DNA of 64,000 nt from Rhodosporidiobolus odoratus (lineage: Eukaryota; Basidiomycota; Microbotryomycetes; Sporidiobolales; Sporidiobolaceae): contig JAOANU010000001.1 of the NCBI GenBank assembly GCA_034387635.1, positions 1,488,001 through 1,552,000 on the forward strand, given 5' to 3'. The position numbers and the translations under genes were made by a program. The notes below the pieces were generated by a model, which saw only the letters and a program-made list of their open reading frames with translations, had not been told where the DNA came from and ran no database searches. Below are positions 44,977-55,600 of this stretch, piece by piece (position 1 is the stretch's first letter; each line of letters starts with the position of its first letter).

Positions 44977-47535
44977 ATGAACGATACAAGCCCACCAGGC
45001 TATTCCGCCGCGCCCTCGACTCCAACCGTCCTCCTCAACCTCGCACCTCCTGCTCAGCAAACCACCTTTCAACTCGGTCACCTCGGCTACGGTCCCGCCT
45101 TTGTTGCAGGCGACGTCCAGGTCAAGTACGCTGGATCTCAGACCGACCCCCGACCCGCCTTCAGTCGCCTCGACTTGATCTTTCGCGGCGTCGAGAAAAG
45201 TGGTGGTCAAGGTGGCGAGGAAATCGAGCTGTGCGAGCAGAGCAAGGTCATCTGGGGCGTCGGGGCGGCGGGTAGCTCCTCGTCAGCCGCCAAGGCAGAA
45301 GACGATGGCGCCTTCCCGCCTAGCAGCACGCCGTTCAAACTCGAACTCACGCCCGACTTGCCCGCCTGCCTGCATCTGCCCGACTCGTCCCTCGAATACA
45401 CCCTCGTCGCGATGTTACACTACGCCGACTCTGCTCTCGCTCCCCTCGTCCGTTGCTCGCCTGTCCACCTCGCCCGAACCTCCCCTCCTGGCTCCCTCTT
45501 AGCCGGCAGTTCGCTTGCCGCTCTTTCCGACCCACCGCCCTCGACCGCTCCTCGGACCTTCTCAGCGTCGTCTCCCCTTCCGTTCAGCGTCCGCTTCCCA
45601 TGTACCGTCTTTCGCCGCAGCGAGCCCATCGAGCTCGTCACCCGCATCGAGGTCCCGGATGCCAAAGCGGTCGGGTCCGGTTTGCGCCTCCGGACAGTCA
45701 GCGCCGAGCTCGTGAGGACTATTAGGGTATCTGAAGGGCCACAGGATTCCTCGGAGCCATCGAGGAGCGGGGCTGGAATCGACGAGACTCGGCGGGACGA
45801 GCTGTTGCCGTCGTCGCCCACCGAGCCGTCCGTCCGCCGGACTGTGCTTGCTCACTCGGGCAAGTCTGCTAGATTCTCGCCGTCGCGACCAATCGTCATC
45901 AAGCTCGTCCTGCATCCCCCAGCCGAGCTGTCTTGCGAGTCTATCACACAGGTTAGTCAGCTGTCCTTGGGGCTTCTTTCGCTGCGACTTACCTTAGTGT
46001 CCTTTACGCAGTCGACCATACTTCACAACATCTCTTTCTCCATCATCGTCACCATTGGTCTTGTCAACACCTCGTCTTCAGCGTCTTCCTCCACTTCGAT
46101 CATTGCTCCTTCGACAGTCGATGCCACCCTCTCGCAGACAGTCTTCATCGTCCCCGACCTCGCTTCTTCCCGCTCTGACAAGCAGAAGGAAGTAGATCGG
46201 GCCGCTGCTGAGGCATTTGCGTCGTCGTCTTCCTCCGCAGTCGAGCCCTGGATGTTGCTCGACCGCCCCGTTCCGACCTACGTCGAGGACTCACAGGAAG
46301 ATCCGGGAGAAACGGCACCTGCAGCGTCTGGATCGCGGAGCAATGTGCTAGATGCAGCGGAGCAGGAGCAGCTCAGGCGGAGTTACACCGCTGCGCCTGC
46401 CTTTGGTGACGAGGAAGAAGAGTTTGATGGGTACCTGCGCGAGGACCTGGCCCTGCCCGCGACCATCTCAGGTCGACCTCCCCCGCCAGCAATCGATGAT
46501 GACGTGAGCCCGCCCTCTGCGAGTGACGCTGCGGGGTCCCTGTCCTTCGAGGTAGCCACGGCCCAGGGGCTTGCCGCACTAGAAGAGGATGACGAACGGG
46601 ACGAGCCCCTCGAGCCGTACACCCCTCCGCCAAACGATTTCAGTCCGGAAAACGACAGCCTCTCGCCGCCGCCGCCTCTGTTCGAAGCCCATGACCAGCA
46701 ACCTGGAGACGTTGATCATGAGCCAACAACACCACCCCCTCTTGTCGACTTTCCTCCTCTGCTTGCTCTCGATACTTACCTGTCTTCGACACCTCCCGTA
46801 AACGTGTCCCACGGTTCGCCCTCTCCACCTCGCTCACCGCCTCCTCCGGCCTCTCCCCTCGATTCCGACCCAGTTTACCTCCACCACCACCATCCTCAAC
46901 CCTCATCAGCCCTCGGGCCTTCATACTCCTCTCAACCACCTCCTTCACTCTGCCAACCCCACGCCGCAGGACCTCGCGGCGCAGGAGGGGAAGGAGCAGG
47001 AGGAGGAGAAGAAGGTCTCCCACCACCCTATTTCGGCGCACCAGCCTACTCTGCCGCCGCCTCCTCCTCCTCTCCCTCGGCCGCCGCAACTCTCAGAAGT
47101 TTGGGGTCTCGCAGCCCTTCCCTCGACCTCGACCATGGCCCAGAGCGTGAGAGGGGTTACCACTCGAGGCGGTATGATCCTTCGTTCGACCTTGTCCCTC
47201 CTTCACCTCCTCCTCTTCTTCCACCTGTCCCGTTGTCGGCTACGCAGAGCGAGAGTGCTCCCTCAAGCGAGGATGGGACCGCCAGTGGTGAAGATCCTGC
47301 GTCGGCCGTATCCTCTGGTTCGAGGGCGGGGAGTGAGCACGGCGGATCAGAATTGACTACTCAGGCTGTACCCGTTGGAGGGCAGGAAGAAGTGGTAGAC
47401 GAAGAGGAAGATGAAGAGGAGGCTAGACCGCCACCCTATGAAGACAGGGATCGGGTTGTAGAGCTTGGTCCGGATGGGAGTGGAGACGTCAGATTTGACG
47501 AGGGCAGGCAGAGGCAGAGGGAGCTGGTACTTTAG
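44977..47535 (+). CDS. Alpha-arrestin (ART-type) adaptor with PPxY motifs
   Basis: One long open frame from ATG 44977. The frame contains an intron at 45952-46011 that is 60 nt, in frame and stop-free; removing it gives about 832 residues. The arrestin N domain ('VLLNLAPPAQQTTFQLGHLGY', 'VQVKYAGSQTDPRPAFSRLDL', 'FKLELTPDLPACLHLP', 'SSLEYTLVAMLHY') and C domain ('PFSVRFPCTVFRRSEPIEL', 'RLRTVSAELVRTIRVSEG', 'SITQ|STILHNISFSIIVTIGLVN') are present. The rest is disordered and Pro/Ser-rich. PPxY motifs, which bind the WW domains of Rsp5-type ubiquitin ligases, occur at residue 6 (PPGY), near 660 (PPPY) and near 797 (PPPY). Alpha-arrestins direct ubiquitin-dependent endocytosis of transporters and receptors. 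The start at 44977 is the first ATG; the upstream part of the frame has only TTG. Confidence 0.82.
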   Translation: MNDTSPPGYSAAPSTPTVLLNLAPPAQQTTFQLGHLGYGPAFVAGDVQVKYAGSQTDPRPAFSRLDLIFRGVEKSGGQGGEEIELCEQSKVIWGVGAAGSSSSAAKAEDDGAFPPSSTPFKLELTPDLPACLHLPDSSLEYTLVAMLHYADSALAPLVRCSPVHLARTSPPGSLLAGSSLAALSDPPPSTAPRTFSASSPLPFSVRFPCTVFRRSEPIELVTRIEVPDAKAVGSGLRLRTVSAELVRTIRVSEGPQDSSEPSRSGAGIDETRRDELLPSSPTEPSVRRTVLAHSGKSARFSPSRPIVIKLVLHPPAELSCESITQVSQLSLGLLSLRLTLVSFTQSTILHNISFSIIVTIGLVNTSSSASSSTSIIAPSTVDATLSQTVFIVPDLASSRSDKQKEVDRAAAEAFASSSSSAVEPWMLLDRPVPTYVEDSQEDPGETAPAASGSRSNVLDAAEQEQLRRSYTAAPAFGDEEEEFDGYLREDLALPATISGRPPPPAIDDDVSPPSASDAAGSLSFEVATAQGLAALEEDDERDEPLEPYTPPPNDFSPENDSLSPPPPLFEAHDQQPGDVDHEPTTPPPLVDFPPLLALDTYLSSTPPVNVSHGSPSPPRSPPPPASPLDSDPVYLHHHHPQPSSALGPSYSSQPPPSLCQPHAAGPRGAGGEGAGGGEEGLPPPYFGAPAYSAAASSSSPSAAATLRSLGSRSPSLDLDHGPERERGYHSRRYDPSFDLVPPSPPPLLPPVPLSATQSESAPSSEDGTASGEDPASAVSSGSRAGSEHGGSELTTQAVPVGGQEEVVDEEEDEEEARPPPYEDRDRVVELGPDGSGDVRFDEGRQRQRELVL

Positions 47536-47774
47536 TCAGTCGAGATATGAACTCTCTCGCGGCTTTTCTCGGACCTCCATGCGGACCGCTGTTGCTGTTG
47601 TGATTCTTGCACAGAGCACACTTGACCTGTAGATGCCTTACGCTTACGCAAATCTACGCAGTCCAGGACCCTTCCTTTCAGCACAGACTGACTGTGAGAG
47701 GGCACGAACAGAGGAAAGGAAGAACCCTATTGTGACCGATCCTACTTAGCCATACCCTGCTACCGTGTTCAAGT

Positions 47775-49353
47775 TCAGAACTGTTTCTCAATCTCGACCA
47801 GCGCATCCACCGTCTCCTCCAACGTTTCTTTCCAGCCCTTGAACTCGTTGAAGCCGAGGACTTCCTTCGCTGGGGTGGTATCGAGGACGCAAATGGGCTT
47901 GTTGGCGTCTTTGTGAACTTTGGGGAGGGTGGGCAGACGGGCTTTGAGTGAGGGTCGGGCGGTGGAGAGGTGTTCGACAGCCTGGGGAGCGATGGGTGCT
48001 AGTCAGGCTCCAAGCAGGAAGAGGAGGTACGCGAGGAAAAGAGGCAAGGGACAACGAGCGGAAAGCAATCGAGGGAGAGGCACGCACATCCTCCCAGGTG
48101 AACGAGCCGCCGCAGATGAGGAACTGCATGGTATGCCCGTCAGAGTCAGCAAGACACATCATTGGACAGAAGGAAGACCGAAAAAATGTCACCCTCGCCC
48201 CCTTGACCTTCTCCTCGTCCTCCACCTCAAGCGCCCTGACATGCGCCAAAGCAACATCCTCCACATTCGCGAACAGCGGCAAACGATTCCAAGGCACTTC
48301 CCTCCCTTCCTCCCCATTGATCAACGCATAGATGGCCGCCGAAGACGTGTTGACCTCGCTTTTGCTGGCGATTTTTTGCAAGGGAGGTCCGTAGATCATG
48401 GGTGGGTTGATGGCGGAGACGATCAGGTCATTCTCAGCGCCGTACTTGAGGGCGGCTTCTTCGGCTAGCTTTTTCGAGGCGCCTACAGGTGGAGGAGTGC
48501 ATAAGCAGGGTGATGCGGATGCGGTTAAGCGGAACAGCCGTACTGTAGACGAAAGGGCCGGGCACATCGGGCTTGAGCACGTCTTCCAGGGTTGCGGGAT
48601 TCCAATCTGCCGAGGTGTAGGTGTCTGCGGGTGAAATTGCTTAGGACCAGGCGAGAAGCAGCATATTGGAGGGGCTTACAGTTGCGCCACTGCATGAAAG
48701 GGGTAGCAAGGGTCAGCTACGTGGCAGAAATGGACATGATATGGAGTCTCACGGGTCCACCCTCGTTCAGGTTGGTGACCGCGGCGAAGGAGGAGGTGAT
48801 AACCACACGCTTAATTCCGGCTTCTTTCGCCGCCTTGAGTACAGACAGAGTACCCTTGACGGCGGGGTCAATGAAATCCTTCAGTGGGTCGGTGTAGGTA
48901 AGAGCGTCTGTGAGGAGAATAGGTAAGTAAAGGCTGAAGGAAGGTAGATGAAGAGATGGGAAGAAAAACGCACAGGGAGAAGCAGTGTGTGCAACGACAT
49001 TAACGCCTTGAAGCGCCTCTTTGAGGCCCTCTCCGGTGACGATGTCCTTGACTTCGGCGAGGGAGAGTTTGTCGGCGTGTTCAGGGTAGCGGTCAAAGAG
49101 GTGTTGAGCCTTTGCCTTTGAGCGTACGGTGCCTTTGACATGGTAGCCGGCGTCGAGGAAGGCTTTGACGACCTGCGAGGGACATCACTCAGCTCAGAGT
49201 GCAGATGTAGGAAGGGGAAGGGTCGTACGTAGCTGGCGACGAAGCCGGATGCGCCTGTCGGGGAAGGAAGTGGGGAGATTAGCGGGAATCAGAGGGAAGG
49301 AGCTGAAATAAGAGCGTACCGGTGACAAGGACAGTCTTGTTGGTTGCGGACAT
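47775..49353 (-). CDS. NAD(P)-dependent reductase, extended SDR (Gre2/dihydroflavonol-reductase-like)
   Basis: Minus strand from ATG 49353 to TGA 47777-47775, with several short introns. The Rossmann start 'SATNKTVLVTGASGFVASYV' has the TGxxGxxA/G motif of extended SDRs. 'GYHVKGTVRSKAKAQHLF' carries basic residues after beta-2 that usually favour NADP(H). 'ALQGVNVVAHTASP', 'VLKAAKEAGIKRVVITSSF', the catalytic 'VYSAAKKLAEEAALKYGAEN' (YxxxK) and 'INPPMIYGPPLQ' follow. It ends with 'LGFNEFKGWKETLEETVDAL' and 'VEIEKQF'. The family reduces aldehydes and ketones such as methylglyoxal or 2-methylbutyraldehyde (yeast Gre2). The substrate is not predictable from sequence. It shares a 127-nt divergent promoter (49354-49480) with the pseudouridine synthase gene. 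Confidence 0.88.
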
Positions 49354-49480
49354 GAGTACGATGTCGTTGATAAGCTGGAAGGAGTTGAGAAGAGGGAGTT
49401 ATCATATCAGATCTTGTCGCCGGTTTGTTGCGAGCGGGCGACCCGCTGAAAAGTCTCATCACCTCGTTCACCTGGAAACC

Positions 49481-52400
49481 ATGTCAAGTGAAGCAGATCA
49501 ACCTGCAGCAAAGAGACCTCGTATCGAAGCACAACCCGAGGCCCCAACTCCAGCTGCTCCTCCGCCTACCTCGACCCACTCGTCCCTCATCTCCTCCTTC
49601 ATCACCTCGAGCTCGACTGGCTTGTTTGGCGTACTTGCGCCCTCCTTGGGCAGGAGAGCTGCGAACGAAGAAGAGGTAGGCATCACTCAGTATGCCAGTC
49701 TGGACTTGCAACCGTTTTCGGGTATCATCAAGCATAGGTGCGTTTCAGAACAAGTTCGATGTCGCTTCTGAGCTGAGCTTCTGGCCAGAGCAGGTTCACC
49801 GACTTCCTCGTCTACGAGGTCGGACTGGACGGCGAGGTCGTCAGGCTGAAGGACATTGATGGCCCAGGAGGAAAGAAGAGAGAAAAGGGGAAAAAGCCGG
49901 AGGCGGCAAAGGCAGAGGTCAAGAAGGCCGACGATCGCCCTGCTGAGCCGGCTGAGCCGGCTGAGCAGCCTGCTCCCGAAGAGTCGTCGCTCATAAGGCC
50001 AGAAGCGAAAAAGGAACAGGCGAAACCTGCTGAAGAAACGGTGCGTCTTGCTTTCTACTATTCTCCAGCGTCCCACTGACCTCGGACACGATATCAGTCT
50101 CTATGGACTTCCGATGTCGAGAGCAGCATATCGACTTTCTTCTCTACCATCAAACTCGAGGAGTTCAAGGCTTTCGTCGAGGCGGGTGCTGGCGGCAAAC
50201 AGGAAAAGCGAGTCTTTGCTACTGACGTAAGTCTTTGCGTCCATCTCGCTCACACATAGCGTGTATGCTCACGCGCCCACATCCTCGCTAGCCCATTGCC
50301 GACAAAGCCCTCCGCGGCAAGTTCCACCAAGCCCTCCGCGAAGCTTTCTCCGGCAAACTGCTCTCTGCACACAAGGAGAACGAGGGTGGGGACCCGTCCA
50401 TTGAGTTGGCCTGGAATCGCGCTGGGGGTGGCGCTCAGCGTGGGAAAGGGAAACGAGGTCGAGATGCCCGAGATGCTACCGAAAACCAGGGTAGGCTGAC
50501 TTTTCCTCTTCCTTCGACTTCCTCTCCAGTCGCTATGCCCAACGGAGGCCTTACTGATACATGATTGATCTGTAGCAGATCGTCCCCACCCTTCCACTCT
50601 TCCACCATACATCCACTTCACCCTCCTAAAAGCGAACAAAGAATCGCACGACGCCATGTTCACCCTCTCTCGCTACTTCAACCTCACTTCGGCCCGAGAC
50701 CTCGGCGTCGCAGGGACCAAAGACAAGCGCGCCGTCACGGTTCAGCGCGTGTCCCTCAAGCGAGGAAAGCACACCACTGTTGAAGATGTCTGGCGCGCGG
50801 CGAGGACTGGCGGAGGGGGTGGTGGGCGTGGTGGGCGTGGCGGTCGGGGTGGTCGAGGGGGAAGGGGAGGGTTCGGAGGCGGAGGAGGCTTTATTGATCG
50901 CAACATCCGAATCGGTGACGTCGAGTATGCAGACAAGGGGTTTGAGCTGGGCGACTTGAAGGGGAATAAGTTTGTCGTCACTCTTCGGTACGCTTTCCAC
51001 CCTTGTCTAGCATATTACTCGCTTGAGAAGGCCTCTGTAACCCTCTGACACTGTCATTCTCACAGCGACATCCAGACTCCGTCCATCTCCACCATCCATG
51101 ACTCGGTCGCGTCTCTTCGCGCACATGGCTTCATCAACTACTACGGCATGCAACGATTCGGCACCGCTCCCATCCCGACCCATGTCGTCGGTCTTGCCCT
51201 TCTTCGCGGCGAGTGGCAACTTGCGGCGGAACTCATTCTCGCAGAAAGGGACGGAGAACAGCAAGATACGTATGCGGCAAGGGTGCTGTGGAAAGAGGGG
51301 AAGAGGCAGGAGGCGGCAAGGGCCATGCCAAGAAGGGCAACCGCAGAGAAAGCTGGTACGCTTCTATGTGTTTCGATTCTTGGAAGACTCGTCTGACCCT
51401 CGGATTTCCGTCGGCAGTCATGGAAGCCTACCTTCGCTCGAACGAAAACGACCATCTCGGCGCCCTCACCTCTGTCCGTCCCTCCTTGGTCTCTCTTCCT
51501 AACTTTTTGACTGACGTTCTGCAACCTGGACCGCAGATTCCAAAGAACCTGCGCATGATGTACGTCCATGCATGGCAATCGTACATCTTCAATCGCATCC
51601 TCAGCGAGCGTGTCAAGCTATTCGGCGCTACCAAGCCGGTCGAGGGCGACCTTGTCTATGCGGATGACGGAGCGGATGACGAGCCAGTAAGGGAGGATGG
51701 CGAGGACGATGCCGACGTCTCTGGTGTGCAGTCCCCTCTCCTTCAGGTCTCTCACGCCTTGCGCTTACCTCTTTCCGTTATAGCTGAGCCCCCGGCCGCC
51801 GAGTCCGGTGCTTCTACACCCTCCTCAGCTACCGCTGCTGCCAACCCTCAACTCGCCCACTACATTGCCACATCCAGAATCCGAAAAGTCCGCGCTCTCA
51901 GTGCCGAAGACATTGCCTCTGGCAAGTTCAGCATCTACGACGTTGTCCTGCCCCTACCTGGATTCGCTGTTACCTACCCCGCCGGTCAACTCGGTGACGT
52001 CTACAAGCGGGTGATTCAGGAAGACGGGATCAATCCGGACGATATGTGGAGGAAACAAAAGGAGTACTCGCTTGTGCGTTCCTCTTCCCACTTCATCTGG
52101 ACTACATCGTCACAAGCAGCTCACATGGTCTATCTCTGGCTCTGTAGGGCGGAACCTACCGCAAAATCGTCCACCTTCCGAAAGATGTTACTTATCGCCT
52201 TCTCGTCTCGACGTCGCCTCAAGAAGACCTCGCTCAATCTGACGAGGACGTTCTGCTGGGCAAGCCGGCTCCGACCGCCCGGGAGTACAAAGAAGGCGAG
52301 GAGGAGCTGAAGGATGGGGAGAGTCTTGCGTTGCAGGTTGAATTGACTTTGGGGAGTTCGACTTGTGCGTCTCCCATCGTTCTTACGCTATTATGATTCC

Positions 52401-52602
52401 GGTCAGCTGGACTGATCATTGCTTACCATACTTAGACGCCACCATGGCGCTTCGCGAAGTTCTCAAGTCTCGCACAAGTTCCGCAAACCAAAAGAACCTG
52501 ACGCAGGAGATGCAGGCGAGGCTGAAGCAGGATGATCAGCCGGTGGAGAACGAGACGGAGGCGCAACAATCTATGGAGGTCGACTCGAAGCCAGCCGAAT
52601 AG
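49481..52602 (+). CDS. PUS7: tRNA/snRNA pseudouridine synthase Pus7 (TruD family) with RGG tract
   Basis: A multi-exon gene starting at ATG 49481 (MSSEADQPAAKRPR, a nuclear-type basic start) and stopping at 52600-52602. TruD features are 'ITQYASLDLQPFSGIIKHR' and 'FTDFLVYEVGLDGEVVRL' at the N-terminus, 'YIHFTLLKANKESHDAM', and the catalytic motif 'LGVAGTKDKRAVTVQRVSL' (Asp of GTKD). 'HGFINYYGMQRFG', 'YVHAWQSYIFNRILSERV' and 'VVLPLPGFAVTYP' follow, with 'EYSLGGTYRKIVHLPKDV' across an intron. Between the catalytic motif and 'RNIRIGDVEYADKG' an insert of several RGG repeats (GGRGGRGGRGGRGG) is encoded at about 50,810-50,890. An Ala/Pro/Lys-rich acidic insert also lies at 49,860-50,040. Pus7 makes pseudouridine-35 in U2 snRNA and sites in tRNA, 5S rRNA and mRNA. 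Confidence 0.93.
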
Positions 52603-52690
52603 TAACCGCATTGCGCATATTCGCCATCACTTCAACCATGCAGCGGACCTGACATAGTGATACGTTGTTGCTGCTACCGCTGTGATAGGC

Positions 52691-55600
52691 TCAGAAAGAC
52701 GCTTCCGCCTTCGCATCTGCTACGAAAGGCGAATCTTCGACCGCGCCGAACAAATCCCGCAAATCGGCCTCCATTCCTTCGAGGAAGTAGGCGATCGAGC
52801 TGAACGAGACGAGGAAGTGCCAGTAACGTAGGTAGACCTGCGAGTTGACGATTTTACGACCTTCCTCTGCAGGCAATAATCAGGAACTGTCAGCTAATTT
52901 GATCGGAGAAGGAAGACTAAAAGACGTAGGCTTGACTCACCCGTCTGAGCGAGTCGATGACTGAGAACGATGGCGTCGTGCTGAATATTCCGAGTCGTCG
53001 AGACCATCGAAGGCAGCTCACTCGGTAGAGGCTGTTTCGTCGACAGAGACGTAGCAGTGAGATAAAAGAGCGCCCGCGACATCCGTTTACCTTGCCGCCG
53101 GTAGGGCACGAGGACATCGCTGAAGTTGTGGCGGATCTCGGGAGAGAAGCCATCGGCGCCGATTGCGGTTCTCGCTTCGCGAAGACGGTCTAGGATCAGC
53201 TGGTGCGCGCGGATGACTCGAGAAATTGTGGCGGCTTTGAAGGGCGAGCCGAAGGAAGGTTCAGCCATGGAGAATCTGCAAAGGCAGTGCGTCAGATTCT
53301 ATCGCAAGAGTAGGAGCGGAAAGAAACCCACTTCATAAGAGGCATGAGCCCAAGCAGTTCGTTCTGGATGATTGTTTCCCTTGCGATGAGCTCCGTGCGA
53401 ACAACGGCGAGCGCGTCCCAGTCAGGCTCGGGGTGATTCATGGAGTCCTGCGAGGAGAAGGACGTGAGTAGACGGTTAGAATACTTGAAGACGGGCCGCT
53501 TACTTCGGTCATCGGCATCAACGCTTCCATGACGTAGGAAGACAGGACGCTCTGAGCTGAAAGGCTCCAGCAGACGTTGGCGAGCTGCAAAGGTCACCAA
53601 GTCAGCCCGGACACACCCAAATCCAGGGAGGACAACGGACCTTCTTGCGTAGCGTCTGGCGAGCAGGCGTGCGTAGGATAAAGCCCTGTAGACGCAACGC
53701 CATAAACGTCAGGACCAGTCGATGTAAGCAGCGGAGGAGTGTAGGGCGGACCTGGAAGATACCCGCGATAGCCAAAGCAATGCACATTGCCACCAACTGC
53801 TTACCAGCCCTCAAAGCAGGCGAGTCGAAGTTTGGGCGAATCCACCCCGGGACTTCTCGGTACACCCACTCAGTCACGATAAGTACGCCTGCGCTGTTGA
53901 GGGCAAGAAGGCCACCGGCGAAGAATTGTGGTCGGCAGTAAATGATCGCTTGAAACGGGATGGCCACGAGTGCGAGGATGCAGACTACGCCATACGGGTT
54001 GAAGACGTAGCTGCCGACGTCCTTGAAGATCATAAGAATGATGAGGCCGATGATCTTTCCGAACAAGGCGATGGTCAGCCTAGATTCGTTTGGGCTGTGA
54101 TGCAAGCCGACATACACTACCGGCTCTGTCGAGATTTGGAGCGACCGTCAGCGCAAGGTTAGCAAAGGACAGAAGAGTGAGGAGAAGACGAACCCGACAC
54201 CGAGAATTTGCAAGACGAATGTGAGAAAGGTTTGACCTGCAAAGAGGCGTGGGCGCAGGTCAGTGCCGAGTCAGAAGGATGGGCCAGGAGAAGGATGAAC
54301 CGAGAGTTGGGGCAAGAGCAACGACAATGGTAATGATACCACTCGTCAGGCCATAGTTGATGAAGAAGTTCTGCAGTAGGCAACATCCAAGAGAGGGAAC
54401 GAAGTTGAGAAGGTCAGCAAGAGCCCAAGCCCGCCGTTCTTTCAGTCTGCGAGCCATACATGCAGCCGAAAGAGAACGCACACGAAGTGAAGGCGCAAGC
54501 AGAAAGACTGCATAGACGGAAACGGCGGCTGAAGTCTTGAGCGCGTACAGCGAAGTGTCGGTACGGAGCAGCTTTTCCAGCTGCGCGATATATTGCCAGA
54601 GGTTGAGCTTCTTCGGCGTAAAATCGCAGCCACTGAGGCGGGCGAGCGCTTCGCGCAGTGTGATCTCGGGCGCCTTATCGTCCTTCGATGTTGGCCGAGT
54701 CTTCCTCTCGAAAGCGTGGAACCGCAACGCCTTCTTCCTTGGAGGCTCGCCAGGCTTCGGCACGACGTGTTCGTATAGAGCACAGAGCTCGTCTGCCACT
54801 TGGCCCATACCGGCGATGAAGGAGAAGATGCGCATGGCTGCAGTTCCGACTGTTTCGGAAGTCGACGTGGGCGGAACGGGCTTCTCTTCGTTGCCTGACG
54901 ATACCTCCGAGCCCTTACTAGTCGACCTTTGTGCAGCTGCGGTCCGAGAGGGCTGGGTGGCGGTAGTGGTAGCTCGCGGGTTGAAGATTGCAGGTGGGTT
55001 GAGGTATTGCTCCTGCATCGAAAGGCCGGGGCGGTGAAGTCGGAGCTCTGCTTCGTGCGGCACTTGGACGAGGAGGTGCTGTATGGCCGCAAGCTGTCCC
55101 GTCTTGAAGATGTTCCAGCACTCCCGCAAGAAAGCGACCTTGTCGTTGACCTCGCTCTTCTGCCCGGACAATCGACCCGACAGCGCTTCTGTTGCTTCTT
55201 GCGCCAGGTTCGAGTTGAGGACCGTGTCCGGTGCGCCGGCCACGCTTGCTCGTCTACTGCCCATGGGTGTCGAGCCAGCCGTAGCGACCTCTTCGCGAAG
55301 CTTCGTCCGCAGATGCGCCAGTCTTGCTTGTTCAGCACCTGACTGGACCCGTGACAGAGCTCTCGGTCGGCTTTGCGCAGCTTCGACGTCTGTCGTTTCG
55401 TGCTCGTCACGGAAGTCGGACCACGAGTGCTCGCCGGGCGCAGGCGATCGATACTGGACTTGGCCAACGGCATATTCGGCCACGATGTCGGCGAAGGAAA
55501 GGTCGGTGGCTGTAAGGAGACTAGGTTAGTCACTCGAGAGGCAAGGAGGAAAGCTGTAAAGCTCACCCCGTCGAAGCCTGTTGAACTGGCGGCTTGCAGC

